From contig JAIOJX010000025.1 in the NCBI GenBank assembly GCA_022376925.1, forward strand, positions 6,541,141 through 6,605,140: a DNA stretch of 64,000 nucleotides, in the 5' to 3' direction. Source of the DNA: Tragulus kanchil. Its lineage: Eukaryota; Chordata; Mammalia; Artiodactyla; Tragulidae. Positions within the stretch are counted from its first letter, which is position 1; each line of letters begins with the position of its first letter. Below are positions 10,652 through 21,733 of this stretch, piece by piece. The translations under genes and the position numbers were made by a program. Below the pieces are notes generated by a model. That model had not been told where the DNA came from. It did no database searches and saw nothing but the letters and a program-made list of their open reading frames with translations.

Positions 10652-12040
10652 CTATACACTTCCTGAGATCCTTCCTTTTTGAGTTTGTATTAGTTCTTCT
10701 TCGGACCTACCAGGGCTTAGAAATATCTCCAATATTTTCAGACTTGAAGTGGATGGCATACTTCTGGAGGTGAACCCTAATTTACAGCATATGTGCTCTG
10801 TTACCAACATGATCCATCTCCACCTGTATTCACCTCTCTTCTCTGTAGTCCCTACTGACTTTAGCTATACTGCTCTTGAATGATTATTCCCCTGTTGAAA
10901 ATAAAGTTTATAGAATTTTTCCCATTATGCCACAAATGACCTAATTGTGAGGCTATAAGAGCATCCTTAGGGCTTCCCTGGTGGTCGAGTGGGTAAGGAC
11001 ACCGCCTTGCAGTGCAAGGGGCGCCGGTTCGATCCCTGGCCTGGGAAGATCCCACGTGCCGCGGAGCGGCTGGACCCATGTGTCCAATTACTGACCTGGA
11101 GCTCTGGAGCTCATGTGCCCAGAGTCGGTGCTCTGCGACAACAGAGGCCACTGCGATGAGAGGCCCACACGGGCCAAAGAACAAAGACAGATGAAAATAG
11201 ACAAATGAAAGACCAATAGAAGTGGCCCGCCCATCCCCCTCCCTCCCCACCCCACCCCCTGAAAAGTAAATAAATAAATAAATGTTTAAGAGCATCTTTA
11301 AAGAGAAAGACATTCAGATTAAAGCAGTTACTATCATGCTAGGTAATCTTACTGTGAGACACCCATAATTTCATAATTACAAATCCGAGACTGAAGCATT
11401 ATAATTCTATATGCCTTTGAAAACAAGTCACATATTTATATTTAAGTACTAGCTTAAACACTCTTACATATTCAAAATATATTTAAAACCTCTTACATTT
11501 AAGAACTAGGAAAAACTATATGCAGAATTCGTAGAACATCTTTGGCTTAGATGTTCCCTAGGAAACAATCTTTTTTCCTAACTTTAAACTTTTTATTTTG
11601 AATTGGGGTATAGTCAATTAACAATGTTGTAGTTTCAGGTGAATAGCAAAGGGACTCAGCCCTACATACACATTTATCCATTTTCCCCAAACCGTGTCCT
11701 CTCCAGGCTGGCATATAACATTGAGCAGCATTCCCTGTGCTATACCCTAGGTCCTTGTTGGTTTTATATGACCTTCCCAAAGTCCCTAACCATAAGGATA
11801 ATTTTTTAATAAGAGGAAGTCAAAATAGAAGCAAGAGATGGAGATGTTTCCACTGACTGTTGTCTAGATTTTTGTTCAACATGTTAATATATTATTGTAT
11901 GCCACTGGGCAGCACAAAATGCTTTTCAAGCCTTGGTCAGTCACTAGCCTGGTAATAAAAACAAATCTGCCAATTCCTTAGAAAGCCTATTATCTACCAG
12001 GATAGCTTATCTTAAAAAGAAGAGTCTTAAAAGCTTTTTA

Positions 12041-12325
12041 GGGGGCTTCCCCAGTGGTCCAGTGGGTAAAGACACCGCCTTGCAGGGAAAGGGGTGCCGG
12101 TTTGACCACTGGTCTAGGAAGATCCCATGTGCCATAGAGCAGCTGGACCAACGTGTCCAACTACTGAGCTGGAGCTCTGGAGGGCATGCGCCCAGAGCCT
12201 GTGCTCTGTAGCGAGAGAGGCCACTGCAGTGGACGGCCCACACAGGCCAAAGAATAAAGATGAATGAAAATGAATAGATGAAAGACCAATAAAAGTGCCC
12301 CCCCCCCAAAAAAAAGGAAAAGGAA
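12041..12325 (+). mobile_element. CHR-type SINE with perfect target-site duplication
   Basis: Same family as the 9882 element (GGGGCTTCCCCAGTGGTCCA start, GAGCAGCTGGACCAACG body, C run then A-rich tail). AAAAGCTTTTTAG flanks it at 12028-12040 and about 12326-12338. The B box is changed (GGTTTGACCAC), so its internal promoter is probably weakened. Confidence 0.92.
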
Positions 12326-12339
12326 AAAGCTTTTTAGTA

Positions 12340-13594
12340 TTCAAGTAAACTTTTTCAACTTCAGTCATATTTTTGCAAGATTCCATTGAGAAATATATAG
12401 TAGCTAGTGTCTATCTGTGAACACTAACTAAATACAAAGTTTCAAGTCCTTTTTACTCATAAAATTGTATTAGCAACCTAAAAGCAAGAGTTTAGGAGTT
12501 TTCCAAGTTGAATTAATTGTTCTTATTCCAAAGATGAAAATAACAGTGCACACAGATATTAGGTGGTGCTAAGTCAGTGGAGAAAGATCTTTTTTTTTCC
12601 TTTTAAAAGTCCTCCAGGTAGCAATTAAACAACTACTCAGTAAATTAAAGATAACTTGTTCTTTTTCCTTGTCTAGGTATAGGCTTGGAAAATGTGTTAC
12701 CTTGGGAACAAAAGGGAATTTTTCTAGCCTGTCTGGAAAGTAGGATATTACCTAGTCAGGTAGATGAAACATACTTACCTATTGACAATGATTTATTGTG
12801 TTTCATTAAGATTAAAATCTCTCATTACTCAAAAAGTGACTTGTGAGTCAGCAGCATTGCCAGCATCTGGGAGCTTGTTAGAAATAAAGAACCTTAAGTC
12901 CTACAGAATCAGAACCTTCGTTTTAACAAGGTCCATTGTGTATTCCTATGCACATTAAAATTTGAGAGTCATTGGTTTAATCTGTTTTACCAGACTTGTT
13001 GAAAGAGCTGACCATATGGTTATAAGCACCAAAAGAAAACTGTCTGTTAAAACATGATTATATTTCATCATAACTTCCAAAAGTATCCTATATTTTCAAA
13101 ATAATAAAGTCCAAAAATTAAGTATCATTTAAAGAAAAGATACTGTTGACAAGCAAAGATCAAGAAGACAGCCTTTGCCTCTAAAGAACATTACAGACTA
13201 GAACAGAAATTTAAAAAAAAAAAAAAAGGACATGTACTCTCAGTATGAGTCACTTAGGATACTTTCTATAAGAGAGCTCTGGACTATTGAGGGAGAGAAG
13301 CTCTGAACAAGATCAGGGAAGACTCCACGTAGAAGTTAAGATCTGAGCTGGTATTTCAAAGATAAACAGAAATTTAAAAGGAGGTGCAGGGAGTGATGGT
13401 GAGCAAAACCCTAACAGGTAGGAAAACATAATGCATTTATCTAAAACACAGGGTACACAGGGACCATAACCAAAATCGACAAAGTCTAGAAACATAGGAT
13501 AAAACCAGATCCATTACAGGTTCCCTCCCAATTTAAAACTCTATTCACATAGTAAAAATAAATATACCAATGTGTAGGTTATTTAAGCAGTTTG
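12340..13594. other. No feature seen
   Basis: AT-rich, stop-rich in all frames, no repeat family recognised. Contains an A run at about 13212-13226. I see no splice-site-bounded open frame worth proposing. Confidence 0.5.
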
Positions 13595-13770
13595 TGGTAA
13601 AGGGAATGGATTTTAAAACTAGACCAATATGGATTGAAATTTTAGCCTTACCTCTTATTTGACATGGACCCCTCCAGCTAAGTCATTTAAACACTCTGAG
13701 CCTTACTGAGAATTAAAACACTTAGCACTGTGCCTGATACATAATAATCATTCTACAACCTTATTTTTTC
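13595..13770 (+). mobile_element. MIR-like ancient SINE
   Basis: Follows the MIR order: a diverged central part, then AAGTCATTTAAACACTCTGAGCC, a short gap and CTTAGCACTGTGCCTGATACA followed by ATAATCATTC. Diverged, with no target-site duplication seen, as expected for a mammal-wide relic. Confidence 0.6.
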
Positions 13771-13904
13771 CTTGTGGGTTTTGATATCTTGTCAGTTATG
13801 CAACCTCCCAAGTAAAGAACTCAAAATTTCAGGCGTACCTCAGTCTTCAGTATCTTTGTTCCAGAGTTATAAATCCCAAGTGGAAATGGAAGAAAAGTAA
13901 AGAA

Positions 13905-13975
13905 TTCTATGGACAGAGGAGCCTGGAAAGCTGCAGTCCATGGGGTAACAAAGAGTCAGACATGACTGAGAGACT
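13905..13975 (+). mobile_element. Bov-tA/BovB 3' segment
   Basis: TCTATGGACAGAGGAGCCTG, then CAGTCCATGGGGTAACAAAG and TCAGACATGACTGAGAGACT: the shared 3' end of BovB and Bov-tA, in sense. Confidence 0.85.
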
Positions 13976-14014
13976 AAGCACACACATACCCACATGATCA
14001 TGATGACTATTGTT

Positions 14015-14110
14015 ACTGTTCAGTTTCAGAGTCGTGTCTGACTCTGCAATTCCATGAACCACTGCACACCAGACTTCCCTGTCCACTATCTCCCAGAGTT
14101 GCTCAAACTC
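14015..14110 (-). mobile_element. BovB 3' fragment, antisense
   Basis: TGTTCAGTTTCAGAGTCGTG, then CTGACTCTGCAATTCCATGA and CCAGACTTCCCTGTCCACTA: antisense BovB 3' sequence, facing the sense fragment just upstream. A snapped-back or two-insertion origin is possible. Confidence 0.8.
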
Positions 14111-14567
14111 GTGTAGATAAGTAGCATTTATTCCAGTTCTACTTGAGTACACCTTTTATCAAGCTGCATAACAAACCAGACTGGAAGCCTGCAACTCCTT
14201 TAGCAGGGTTATCTTGAGAAGTTCCTTAAAATTCTTTGCTGTCTTGCCACTGAAACCATCCTTGACAAGATCATGAACAATCTCAGTAAATCGAGTGGTC
14301 TAGTCTTGGTCCTCATCTCACTGAATTTTTAGCAGCATTTGGTAAAGTTGGTAGCTCTCTCCCTTACTTCCTTAGCTTCAGTGATGCCTTTCTGTCTTTT
14401 ACCTATACTGATTTCTGCTTATTGATTTCAGAGCCATGGCTTTCAATGTAATAACATACAGACAAGAACCAAATGTACATCTCTAGCCCGGGCCTCTTCC
14501 CAAGCTACAGCCTTACCTCAGACACTATAACCAATTTACCATCCTGTTTCCTAGAACTTCCTAGGAG

Positions 14568-14690
14568 AAGATAACAATAACCCACTCCAGTATGCTTGCC
14601 TGGAGAACTCTATGGACCAAGGAGCCTGATGGACTACAGTCCATGGGGTCACAAAGAATTGGACATGCCTGAGTGACTAACACAAACACT
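14568..14690 (+). mobile_element. Bov-tA/BovB 3' segment
   Basis: AATAACCCACTCCAGTATGC, GGAGCCTGATGGACTACAGT, CATGGGGTCACAAAGAATTG. The junction of repeat pair 5 (15725) reuses its last 56 bases, so only this copy is complete. Confidence 0.85.
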
Positions 14691-15097
14691 TCCTAGGGCT
14701 ACTCTACCAAATCACCACAAACTTAGTGGCTCAGTATATATGTCTCATAGGCCTGGAGGCCAGAAGTCTGAAATTAAGGTGTTGGCAGGGCTGTCTCCTC
14801 TCCAAATGCCACAGGAAAAAAATCCTTCCTGTCTCTTCCAGGCTTGTGGCTGTATAACTCCACTCTCCATCTCCAGTTTCACATGGCCTTCTCCCCTTCT
14901 TTCCTGTGTCTGTGGCTCCTCCTACTCTGCATCTTATAAGGATACTTGTTATACGATTTGAGGCATAGCCTAATGATCCTGTCTAGAGATTCTTAATTAC
15001 ATCTGTAAATACCCTTTTTTTCCAAATAAAGTAATGTTCACAGGTTTCAGGGGTAATGATGTAGACATATCTTTTTTAGGGGCCATCATTCAACCCA
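14691..15097. mobile_element. Old mammalian interspersed repeat, family not assigned (with copy)
   Basis: The series CTAGGGCTACTCTACCAAAT, ACAAACTTAGTGGCTCA, GGCCAGAAGTCTGAAATTAA and CATTCAACCCACTA follows a familiar old mammalian repeat that I cannot name reliably. A younger Bov-tA segment interrupts it at its right end. Redundant copy at 15781-16187. Confidence 0.5.
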
Positions 15098-15220
15098 CTA
15101 CCGGAAAAGGAAATGGCAACTCACTCCAGTATTCTTGCTGGGAAAATTGTATGGAGAGGAGCCTAGCAGGCTACAGTCCATGGGGTTGCAAAGAGTTGGA
15201 TATGACTGAAAATACTTGAC
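15098..15220 (+). mobile_element. Bov-tA/BovB 3' segment (with copy)
   Basis: AAAAGGAAATGGCAACTCAC, then CCAGTATTCTTGCTGGGAAA and TACAGTCCATGGGGTTGCAA: Bov-tA body and tail in sense. Redundant copy at 16188-16310. Confidence 0.85.
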
Positions 15221-15724
15221 CCACTACACAACTCCTCTGAGAACTCTGCTTTCAGATATATACCAAATCCAGTGATTTTCTACCATCTTCACAGCTTCCA
15301 GTCCAGTTGAAGTCACAGTCATCTCTTGTCTAGACTCTCCACACCAGCTAAACTTGTCTCCCTACTTCTGCTTCTCCACAATCAAAAGAAGCAGTTTAAA
15401 AGACCAAAGTGGTCTTTTAAAATATAAATAGAATCACTTCTCTTCCCTCTTCAGATTTCTCCAATACCTCCCCATTGTTCTTAAAATCCAAAGTTCTCAC
15501 CAAAGGCTTCCAGAGTATGGCCCCTACCACCACTCCAAACTCACCTCCTACCATCAGCCTCCCTGATGACTCTGCCCCAGCTGCAGAACTTTCTTGCTCT
15601 TTCTTAACTAAACCAAGTGTATTTCCCTGGAATCAAGGATATTCTTCCTCCCAATCCCTTCCATCATGTTCTCTCGCTCACTTATTTCAGGTTGTTGCTC
15701 AAAGAGCGTTTCTTATTTTTACAT
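15221..15724. other. Ancient-repeat-like, non-coding (with copy)
   Basis: CATCTTCACAGCTTCC through CTCGCTCACTTATTTCAGG resembles an old mammalian LINE/SINE relic in antisense, not assigned. It holds a perfect 11 bp inverted repeat with a 3-base loop (15396-15420). Copy at 16311-16816. Confidence 0.4.
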
Positions 15725-16829
15725 TACAGTCCATGGGGTCACAAAGAATTGGACATGCCTGAGTGACTAACACAAACACTTCCTAGGGCTACTCTACCAA
15801 ATCACCACAAACTTAGTGGCTCAGTATATATGTCTCATAGGCCTGGAGGCCAGAAGTCTGAAATTAAGGTGTTGGCAGGGCTGTCTCCTCTCCAAATGCC
15901 ACAGGAAAAAAATCCTTCCTGTCTCTTCCAGGCTTGTGGCTGTATAACTCCACTCTCCATCTCCAGTTTCACATGGCCTTCTCCCCTTCTTTCCTGTGTC
16001 TGTGGCTCCTCCTACTCTGCATCTTATAAGGATACTTGTTATACGATTTGAGGCATAGCCTAATGATCCTGTCTAGAGATTCTTAATTACATCTGTAAAT
16101 ACCCTTTTTTTCCAAATAAAGTAATGTTCACAGGTTTCAGGGGTAATGATGTAGACATATCTTTTTTAGGGGCCATCATTCAACCCACTACCGGAAAAGG
16201 AAATGGCAACTCACTCCAGTATTCTTGCTGGGAAAATTGTATGGAGAGGAGCCTAGCAGGCTACAGTCCATGGGGTTGCAAAGAGTTGGATATGACTGAA
16301 AATACTTGACCCACTACACAACTCCTCTGAGAACTCTGCTTTCAGATATATACCAAATCCAGTGATTTTCTACCATCTTCACAGCTTCCAGTCCAGTTGA
16401 AGTCACAGTCATCTCTTGTCTAGACTCTCCACACCAGCTAAACTTGTCTCCCTACTTCTGCTTCTCCACAATCAAAAGAAGCAGTTTAAAAGACCAAAGT
16501 GGTCTTTTAAAATATAAATAGAATCACTTCTCTTCCCTCTTCAGATTTCTCCAATACCTCCCCATTGTTCTTAAAATCCAAAGTTCTCACCAAAGGCTTC
16601 CAGAGTATGGCCCCTACCACCACTCCAAACTCACCTCCTACCATCAGCCTCCCTGATGACTCTGCCCCAGCTGCAGAACTTTCTTGCTCTTTCTTAACTA
16701 AACCAAGTGTATTTCCCTGGAATCAAGGATATTCTTCCTCCCAATCCCTTCCATCATGTTCTCTCGCTCACTTATTTCAGGTTGTTGCTCAAAGAGCGTT
16801 TCTTTATTTTTTACATTACATTCTCAGGA

Positions 16830-17810
16830 TTTATAACTGGAAGTTTGTACCTTTTGACCAGCTTCACCATTTCACCCACCCTCCTACCCACCCTTACTGC
16901 CCTGGTTAATCTGGTCATCAATCTGTTCCCTGTATCTGAGGTCAAAATTTTTTGTTCTACATATAAGTGAGATCATACAGTATTTATCTTAATATAATGC
17001 CCTCAGGTTCCATACATGCTATAAATGCCAGAATTCCCTTCTTTTTAATGGCTGAATATTTCAGTGTATTTGTGTGTGTGTGTGTAAGTGACATTTTCTT
17101 TCTACATTCATTCATTGATGGACACCTAGCTTCATGTTTTGGCTCTTCTGAATAATGCTGCAATGAATACAAGAGTGTAGATATCTTTTTGAAATGGTGA
17201 TTTTGTTTTCTTTGGCAAATACCCAGAAGTAGAATTGTTGAATCAAAATGGTAGTTCTATTTTAATTTTTTGATGAGTCTCCATACTGTCTTCCATAGTG
17301 GCTGTACCAGTTTACATTTCTACCAATAGCTCACAAGTATTCCCTTTTCTTTGTATCTTCAGAACACTTGTTATTTCTTGTCTCTTTGATGATAGCTATG
17401 CAAAAGATATGATATCTTACTATGCTTTTATTTGCATTTCCCTCGTGTTTAGTCATGTTGAGCACTTTTCATGTACCTGTTGGGCATCTGTATGTATTCA
17501 TGGAAAAATGTCTATTCAGATCTTCTGCCCATTTTAAAAGTCAGATTGGTTTATTTGCTATTAAGCTATTGGTTTATTTGCTATTAAGTATGAATTCTTA
17601 ATATCTTATGGATATTAGCCTTTGTCAGATACATGATTTGCAAATATTTTCTCCCATTCCATAGGTTGCTCTTTCATTTCATCAATGATTTGCTTTGCTG
17701 TGTGGGAAATTTTTAGTTGGATATAGTCCTGCTCCTTTATTTTTTATTGTCTTTGCTTTTGGTGTCAAATCCATGAACTCATTGCCAAGACGGATGTCAA
17801 GGATAGCATG
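16830..17810 (-). mobile_element. Old L1 3' half, antisense
   Basis: Plus strand has the antisense L1 ORF2 C-terminal/3' UTR pattern: ACATATAAGTGAGATCATAC, TTTTTAATGGCTGAATATTT, CATTCATTGATGGACACCTA, CTCCATACTGTCTTCCATAG, GATTTGCAAATATTTTCTCC. Strongly diverged, with a GT run at about 17070-17085. Confidence 0.8.
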
Positions 17811-17929
17811 TCTTATCAAGGCTCTCTCAGGATGCACTTTCTGAATAGTCTTGTCTAGGTGCTCTCTATCACCCTATGCTGACTTATTTTTTATGTAGCA
17901 CTGATAACTAATGGTGCTGTATATGCCCT

Positions 17930-18050
17930 TCCCCCTCAAGAGCCAGGGCTTTTTCTTGGATGTCTGTTTCTCCAGTACTTAGCATCAGCCTTTTGAAAGA
18001 CCATAAAAACTTGAAAATTATTTGTCGAAGGAATGAATGAAAAGATAACT
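17930..18050 (+). mobile_element. MIR/L2-like 3' end
   Basis: CCCTCAAGAGCCAGGGCTTT, then CAGTACTTAGCATCAG and GGAATGAATGAAAA match the layout of L2/MIR 3' ends. Diverged; class not certain. Confidence 0.5.
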
Positions 18051-18927
18051 CTCCTAAAAGGCCAAAGAAGCAAGAGATTTGGGTGTGGTGGTGGAGGGCA
18101 TACTTCTCTTTATGTGTCTATAAAATTAATCTTGAGTTTTGCAAAACAGGTAAATAGGCAATGTTTTCCCTCATTTCTCCTTCTCACTTTTGGAAATAAG
18201 ACAGTGTACCTTAGACATTTGGTGTTGATTTGAACAATGAGAGTCAAAGGAAAACATGAGGTAATTATATAATTCAGAATACAGGATATTTGTAATTTCA
18301 ACTATATGAATATTTACAATTTTTTCAGGAGGGTTAAAATATTTCAGTGGCAGTTTGGTCTGCCTTATAAATACTACCTTGAGAAAGAACATGTAATTAA
18401 CATCCTCTTTCGACTCTCTCTCTTTCTCTCTGACTTTTACCAGTTTCCTTTCATCCAGATTCAAGCATTGCAAAAAGAGGGTCTCATTCCTGTATTAAAG
18501 AATTTACACTATACTTCCAGACTCATTAATAGCTGCCATACCAAGGTTACATAATGAGTCACCTAGGAACTGAGTCAGCACGTGGATGCAGGCAGCCTAG
18601 TGTTTAATCTGGACACAACCCCTGACATTTAACACAATCTTATTTTTAATTCTCCTTGCTTGTGGCAGTTAGTCTGTAATAGGACTACTGGCATTCTTAT
18701 TGTAGGCAAATTGAAATGTTCTCTTTCCTTGCGGTGATATTTTGATGGTGCTAGGTAGATAAAAAGAACTCCTGAGCCCAGGATGAGGATGGCAAGTTGA
18801 AGGGTGTGCGCCCCTACCACCCACAGAGCGGTGGGTCTCTGGAGAAAGAGTACAGCCAACTGAATTCACTTCAAACAGTAAAGCTGGAGTTTTCCTTTTG
18901 GTGATAAGTAATTTTTAAAATTTTATA

Positions 18928-18960
<33 letters not shown>

Positions 18961-19425
18961 GTAATTCACAAAGTTAGGATTCAGAGATATGCACCTATAA
19001 TGGACCTCAAAATACCCAGGCCCTTGGGATGCACCTTTACTCTCCTCTGCGAGGAGGAGTGTTTCCATAGAAACATCAAAATAGCTCTGGAAGAAAGCAC
19101 TGTGTTCCAGAGGTTTTGGTCTACAATACAATCTGTACCTAAATCAAATTTCTGTTTGAATGGTTATCCTATTTGAATTAGTTTACAATAAGGTATAAAA
19201 TATCTACCTGGTATCTACAACTGAAAAGCAATTAAAATAAGAAGAAGCAACCTTTCATCAAGAAGTATTTTAGACATCTTAGAGCTTGTAGACGCATCCA
19301 GAGCTTCTTAAACAGTGCTTTTAAATAATCATAGTCTTTAACACAATGTAAAAAGGAATTTAAGTCTAAGGTTGCACTCTGGCATTTTTTTCAATGTAAA
19401 GAAAATATTTAGGGAAAGGATAAAA
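18051..19425. other. No gene seen; long T run at 18930-18958
   Basis: Apparently unique DNA. The T run of about 29 bases (18930-18958) could be the tail of an unrecognised minus-strand retroposon, but I see no family to its right. Short open frames here (up to 100 codons) show no recognisable domain. Confidence 0.5.
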
Positions 19426-19438
19426 TACTTGGAATCTT

Positions 19439-19710
19439 TTTTTAAATTTTTGGCCATTTTTATTGGTCTTTCATTTATTTATTTTTCATCCATCTTTATT
19501 CTTTGGCCTGTGTGGGCCTGCCATCACAGTGGCCTTTCTCACTGCAGAGCATCAGTTCGGGGCACATGCGCTCCAGAGTTCTGGCTCCTAATTGAACACA
19601 CAAGTCCAGCTGCTCTGGAGTGTGCAGGATCTTCCTGGGCCAGGGATGGAACCAGTGCCTCTTGCACTGCAGGGGGACTCTTTAGCCACTGGACCATGAG
19701 GGAAGCCCAG
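19439..19710 (-). mobile_element. CHR-type SINE, antisense, with target-site duplication
   Basis: Reads tail to head: T/A-rich tail, TTGGTCTTTCATTTATTTAT, the CATGCGCTCCAGAGTTC body, GGACCATGAGGGAAGCCC head. TACTTGGAATCTT at 19426-19438 and TACTTGGAATTTT at 19711-19723 flank it. A partial redundant copy (20731-20800) belongs to repeat pair 6. Confidence 0.92.
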
Positions 19711-21733
19711 TACTTGGAATTTTAAGTGCTTTGTCCTATCATTTTTTAGAAATGTTTGGTCATTTTATTTCTTCACTAACCACTTTGAGTGTTTTATTAT
19801 ATAACCTAATGTAAATGTGTTACCCATTAGTTTGAAGGAATTAAATAGATCCATATTCCTCAAAAATATACTGATTTATAAAACCTTCAAGTTTAAGAAC
19901 AATTTATCAAGTTCAGTCACCTTGTTTTATCATTAAACACAGATGTTGTAAATAATGTTAGAAATAATATAAAATCATATGTTAGAAATAAGGTCACAGA
20001 AAAAAAAGATAAGACTAGAACCTGGGTTTTACATCTAATAGTAATCTTTTTTGTATTGCACTTGATATTTTTGTAGATTACAGAGATGATTATTTCTTAT
20101 GCTAAATGTCAAACTCATAACACATTACAACCTTTTGTGCATAGAAAAGTGGAAAACACATATACACAGCTACATTGCCCTAAGAAATAGCTGTGCTTTA
20201 TCTGAAGTGTTTGTAGGTAAGCCAGTAAACATAATTTAGATCTGGAAGCCCACTACTAAAAAGAAAAATAAAGAAAATGTAACCATTCATGGCCACAAAA
20301 AGAAAAGAACATTGTCTTACTCACAAATATTCAGGCATGCCATGATTTTTGGCTAAAAGAATAATCAACACAGCTGGAAAAGAAAAAGTAAAAGCAAACA
20401 GCTCTGAAGGAGCAAAAGGACACTGATGAATTCCTTAGTTTCCCGAATTAAAAAAATGAATCTCTGATTCTCAGAGGTAAAGGATGTCTATACAGTCTTT
20501 TGGAGTGTATAACAAAGATTGGGATCAGAGATGAACTAAAGCCTACCCTCATCTCGATCTCTAGGTCACACTCAGGAACTTTCTTCCAACAACAGTAGAC
20601 ATGGTGTTTGCCTGTGGTCAACCCTAGTGGTGGTGGTGGTTTACACGTTTAAAGTTAGGTACCCTGTCCTTGGGATTTGCCAGGCAAGAATACACTAGAG
20701 TTCTGGCTCCTAGCCACAGTAGTGTCACCCCAGGGATGGAACCAGTGCCTCTTGCACTGCAGGGGGACTCTTTAGCCACTGGACCATGAGGGAAGCCCAG
20801 TACTTGGAATTTTAAGTGCTTTGTCCTATCATTTTTTAGAAATGTTTGGTCATTTTATTTCTTCACTAACCACTTTGAGTGTTTTATTATATAACCTAAT
20901 GTAAATGTGTTACCCATTAGTTTGAAGGAATTAAATAGATCCATATTCCTCAAAAATATACTGATTTATAAAACCTTCAAGTTTAAGAACAATTTATCAA
21001 GTTCAGTCACCTTGTTTTATCATTAAACACAGATGTTGTAAATAATGTTAGAAATAATATAAAATCATATGTTAGAAATAAGGTCACAGAAAAAAAAGAT
21101 AAGACTAGAACCTGGGTTTTACATCTAATAGTAATCTTTTTTGTATTGCACTTGATATTTTTGTAGATTACAGAGATGATTATTTCTTATGCTAAATGTC
21201 AAACTCATAACACATTACAACCTTTTGTGCATAGAAAAGTGGAAAACACATATACACAGCTACATTGCCCTAAGAAATAGCTGTGCTTTATCTGAAGTGT
21301 TTGTAGGTAAGCCAGTAAACATAATTTAGATCTGGAAGCCCACTACTAAAAAGAAAAATAAAGAAAATGTAACCATTCATGGCCACAAAAAGAAAAGAAC
21401 ATTGTCTTACTCACAAATATTCAGGCATGCCATGATTTTTGGCTAAAAGAATAATCAACACAGCTGGAAAAGAAAAAGTAAAAGCAAACAGCTCTGAAGG
21501 AGCAAAAGGACACTGATGAATTCCTTAGTTTCCCGAATTAAAAAAATGAATCTCTGATTCTCAGAGGTAAAGGATGTCTATACAGTCTTTTGGAGTGTAT
21601 AACAAAGATTGGGATCAGAGATGAACTAAAGCCTACCCTCATCTCGATCTCTAGGTCACACTCAGGAACTTTCTTCCAACAACAGTAGACATGGTGTTTG
21701 CCTGTGGTCAACCCTAGTGGTGGTGGTGGTTTA
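19641..21733. repeat. Direct repeat pair 6 with garbled junction (19641-20643 / 20731-21733)
   Basis: Offset 1090. The 87 bases between copies (20644-20730) are a patchwork. Bases 20657-20697 match 21784 onward inside a Bov-tA SINE, with about 38 bases missing before them. Bases 20698-20730 resemble a shortened version of 19576-19640. Both neighbours thus appear to continue past the clean match in degraded form. Confidence 0.93.
19724..20643. other. No feature seen; redundant copy at 20814-21733
   Basis: AT-rich and stop-rich. I recognise no element until the Bov-tA at 21719. Confidence 0.5.

Larger units (their letters stand above)
9564..11739. repeat. Abutting direct repeat pair 4 (9564-10651 / 10652-11739)
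   Basis: Offset 1088. The hexamer CTATAC stands at the left edge, the junction and the right edge, so edge placement is ambiguous by 6 bases. The unit contains a complete CHR-type SINE with its target-site duplication, apparently unique DNA and part of an L1 3' end. Confidence 0.97.
14635..16816. repeat. Abutting direct repeat pair 5 (14635-15724 / 15725-16816)
   Basis: Offset 1090. Near the right edge the second copy has extra T residues in two T runs (TCTTATTTTT against TCTTTATTTTTT). The unit starts in the middle of a Bov-tA-like 3' segment. Confidence 0.97.

Noticed and set aside
18930..18958. Tail of a minus-strand processed pseudogene
   Set aside because: No coding similarity was visible to the right of the T run and no flanking target-site duplication was found.
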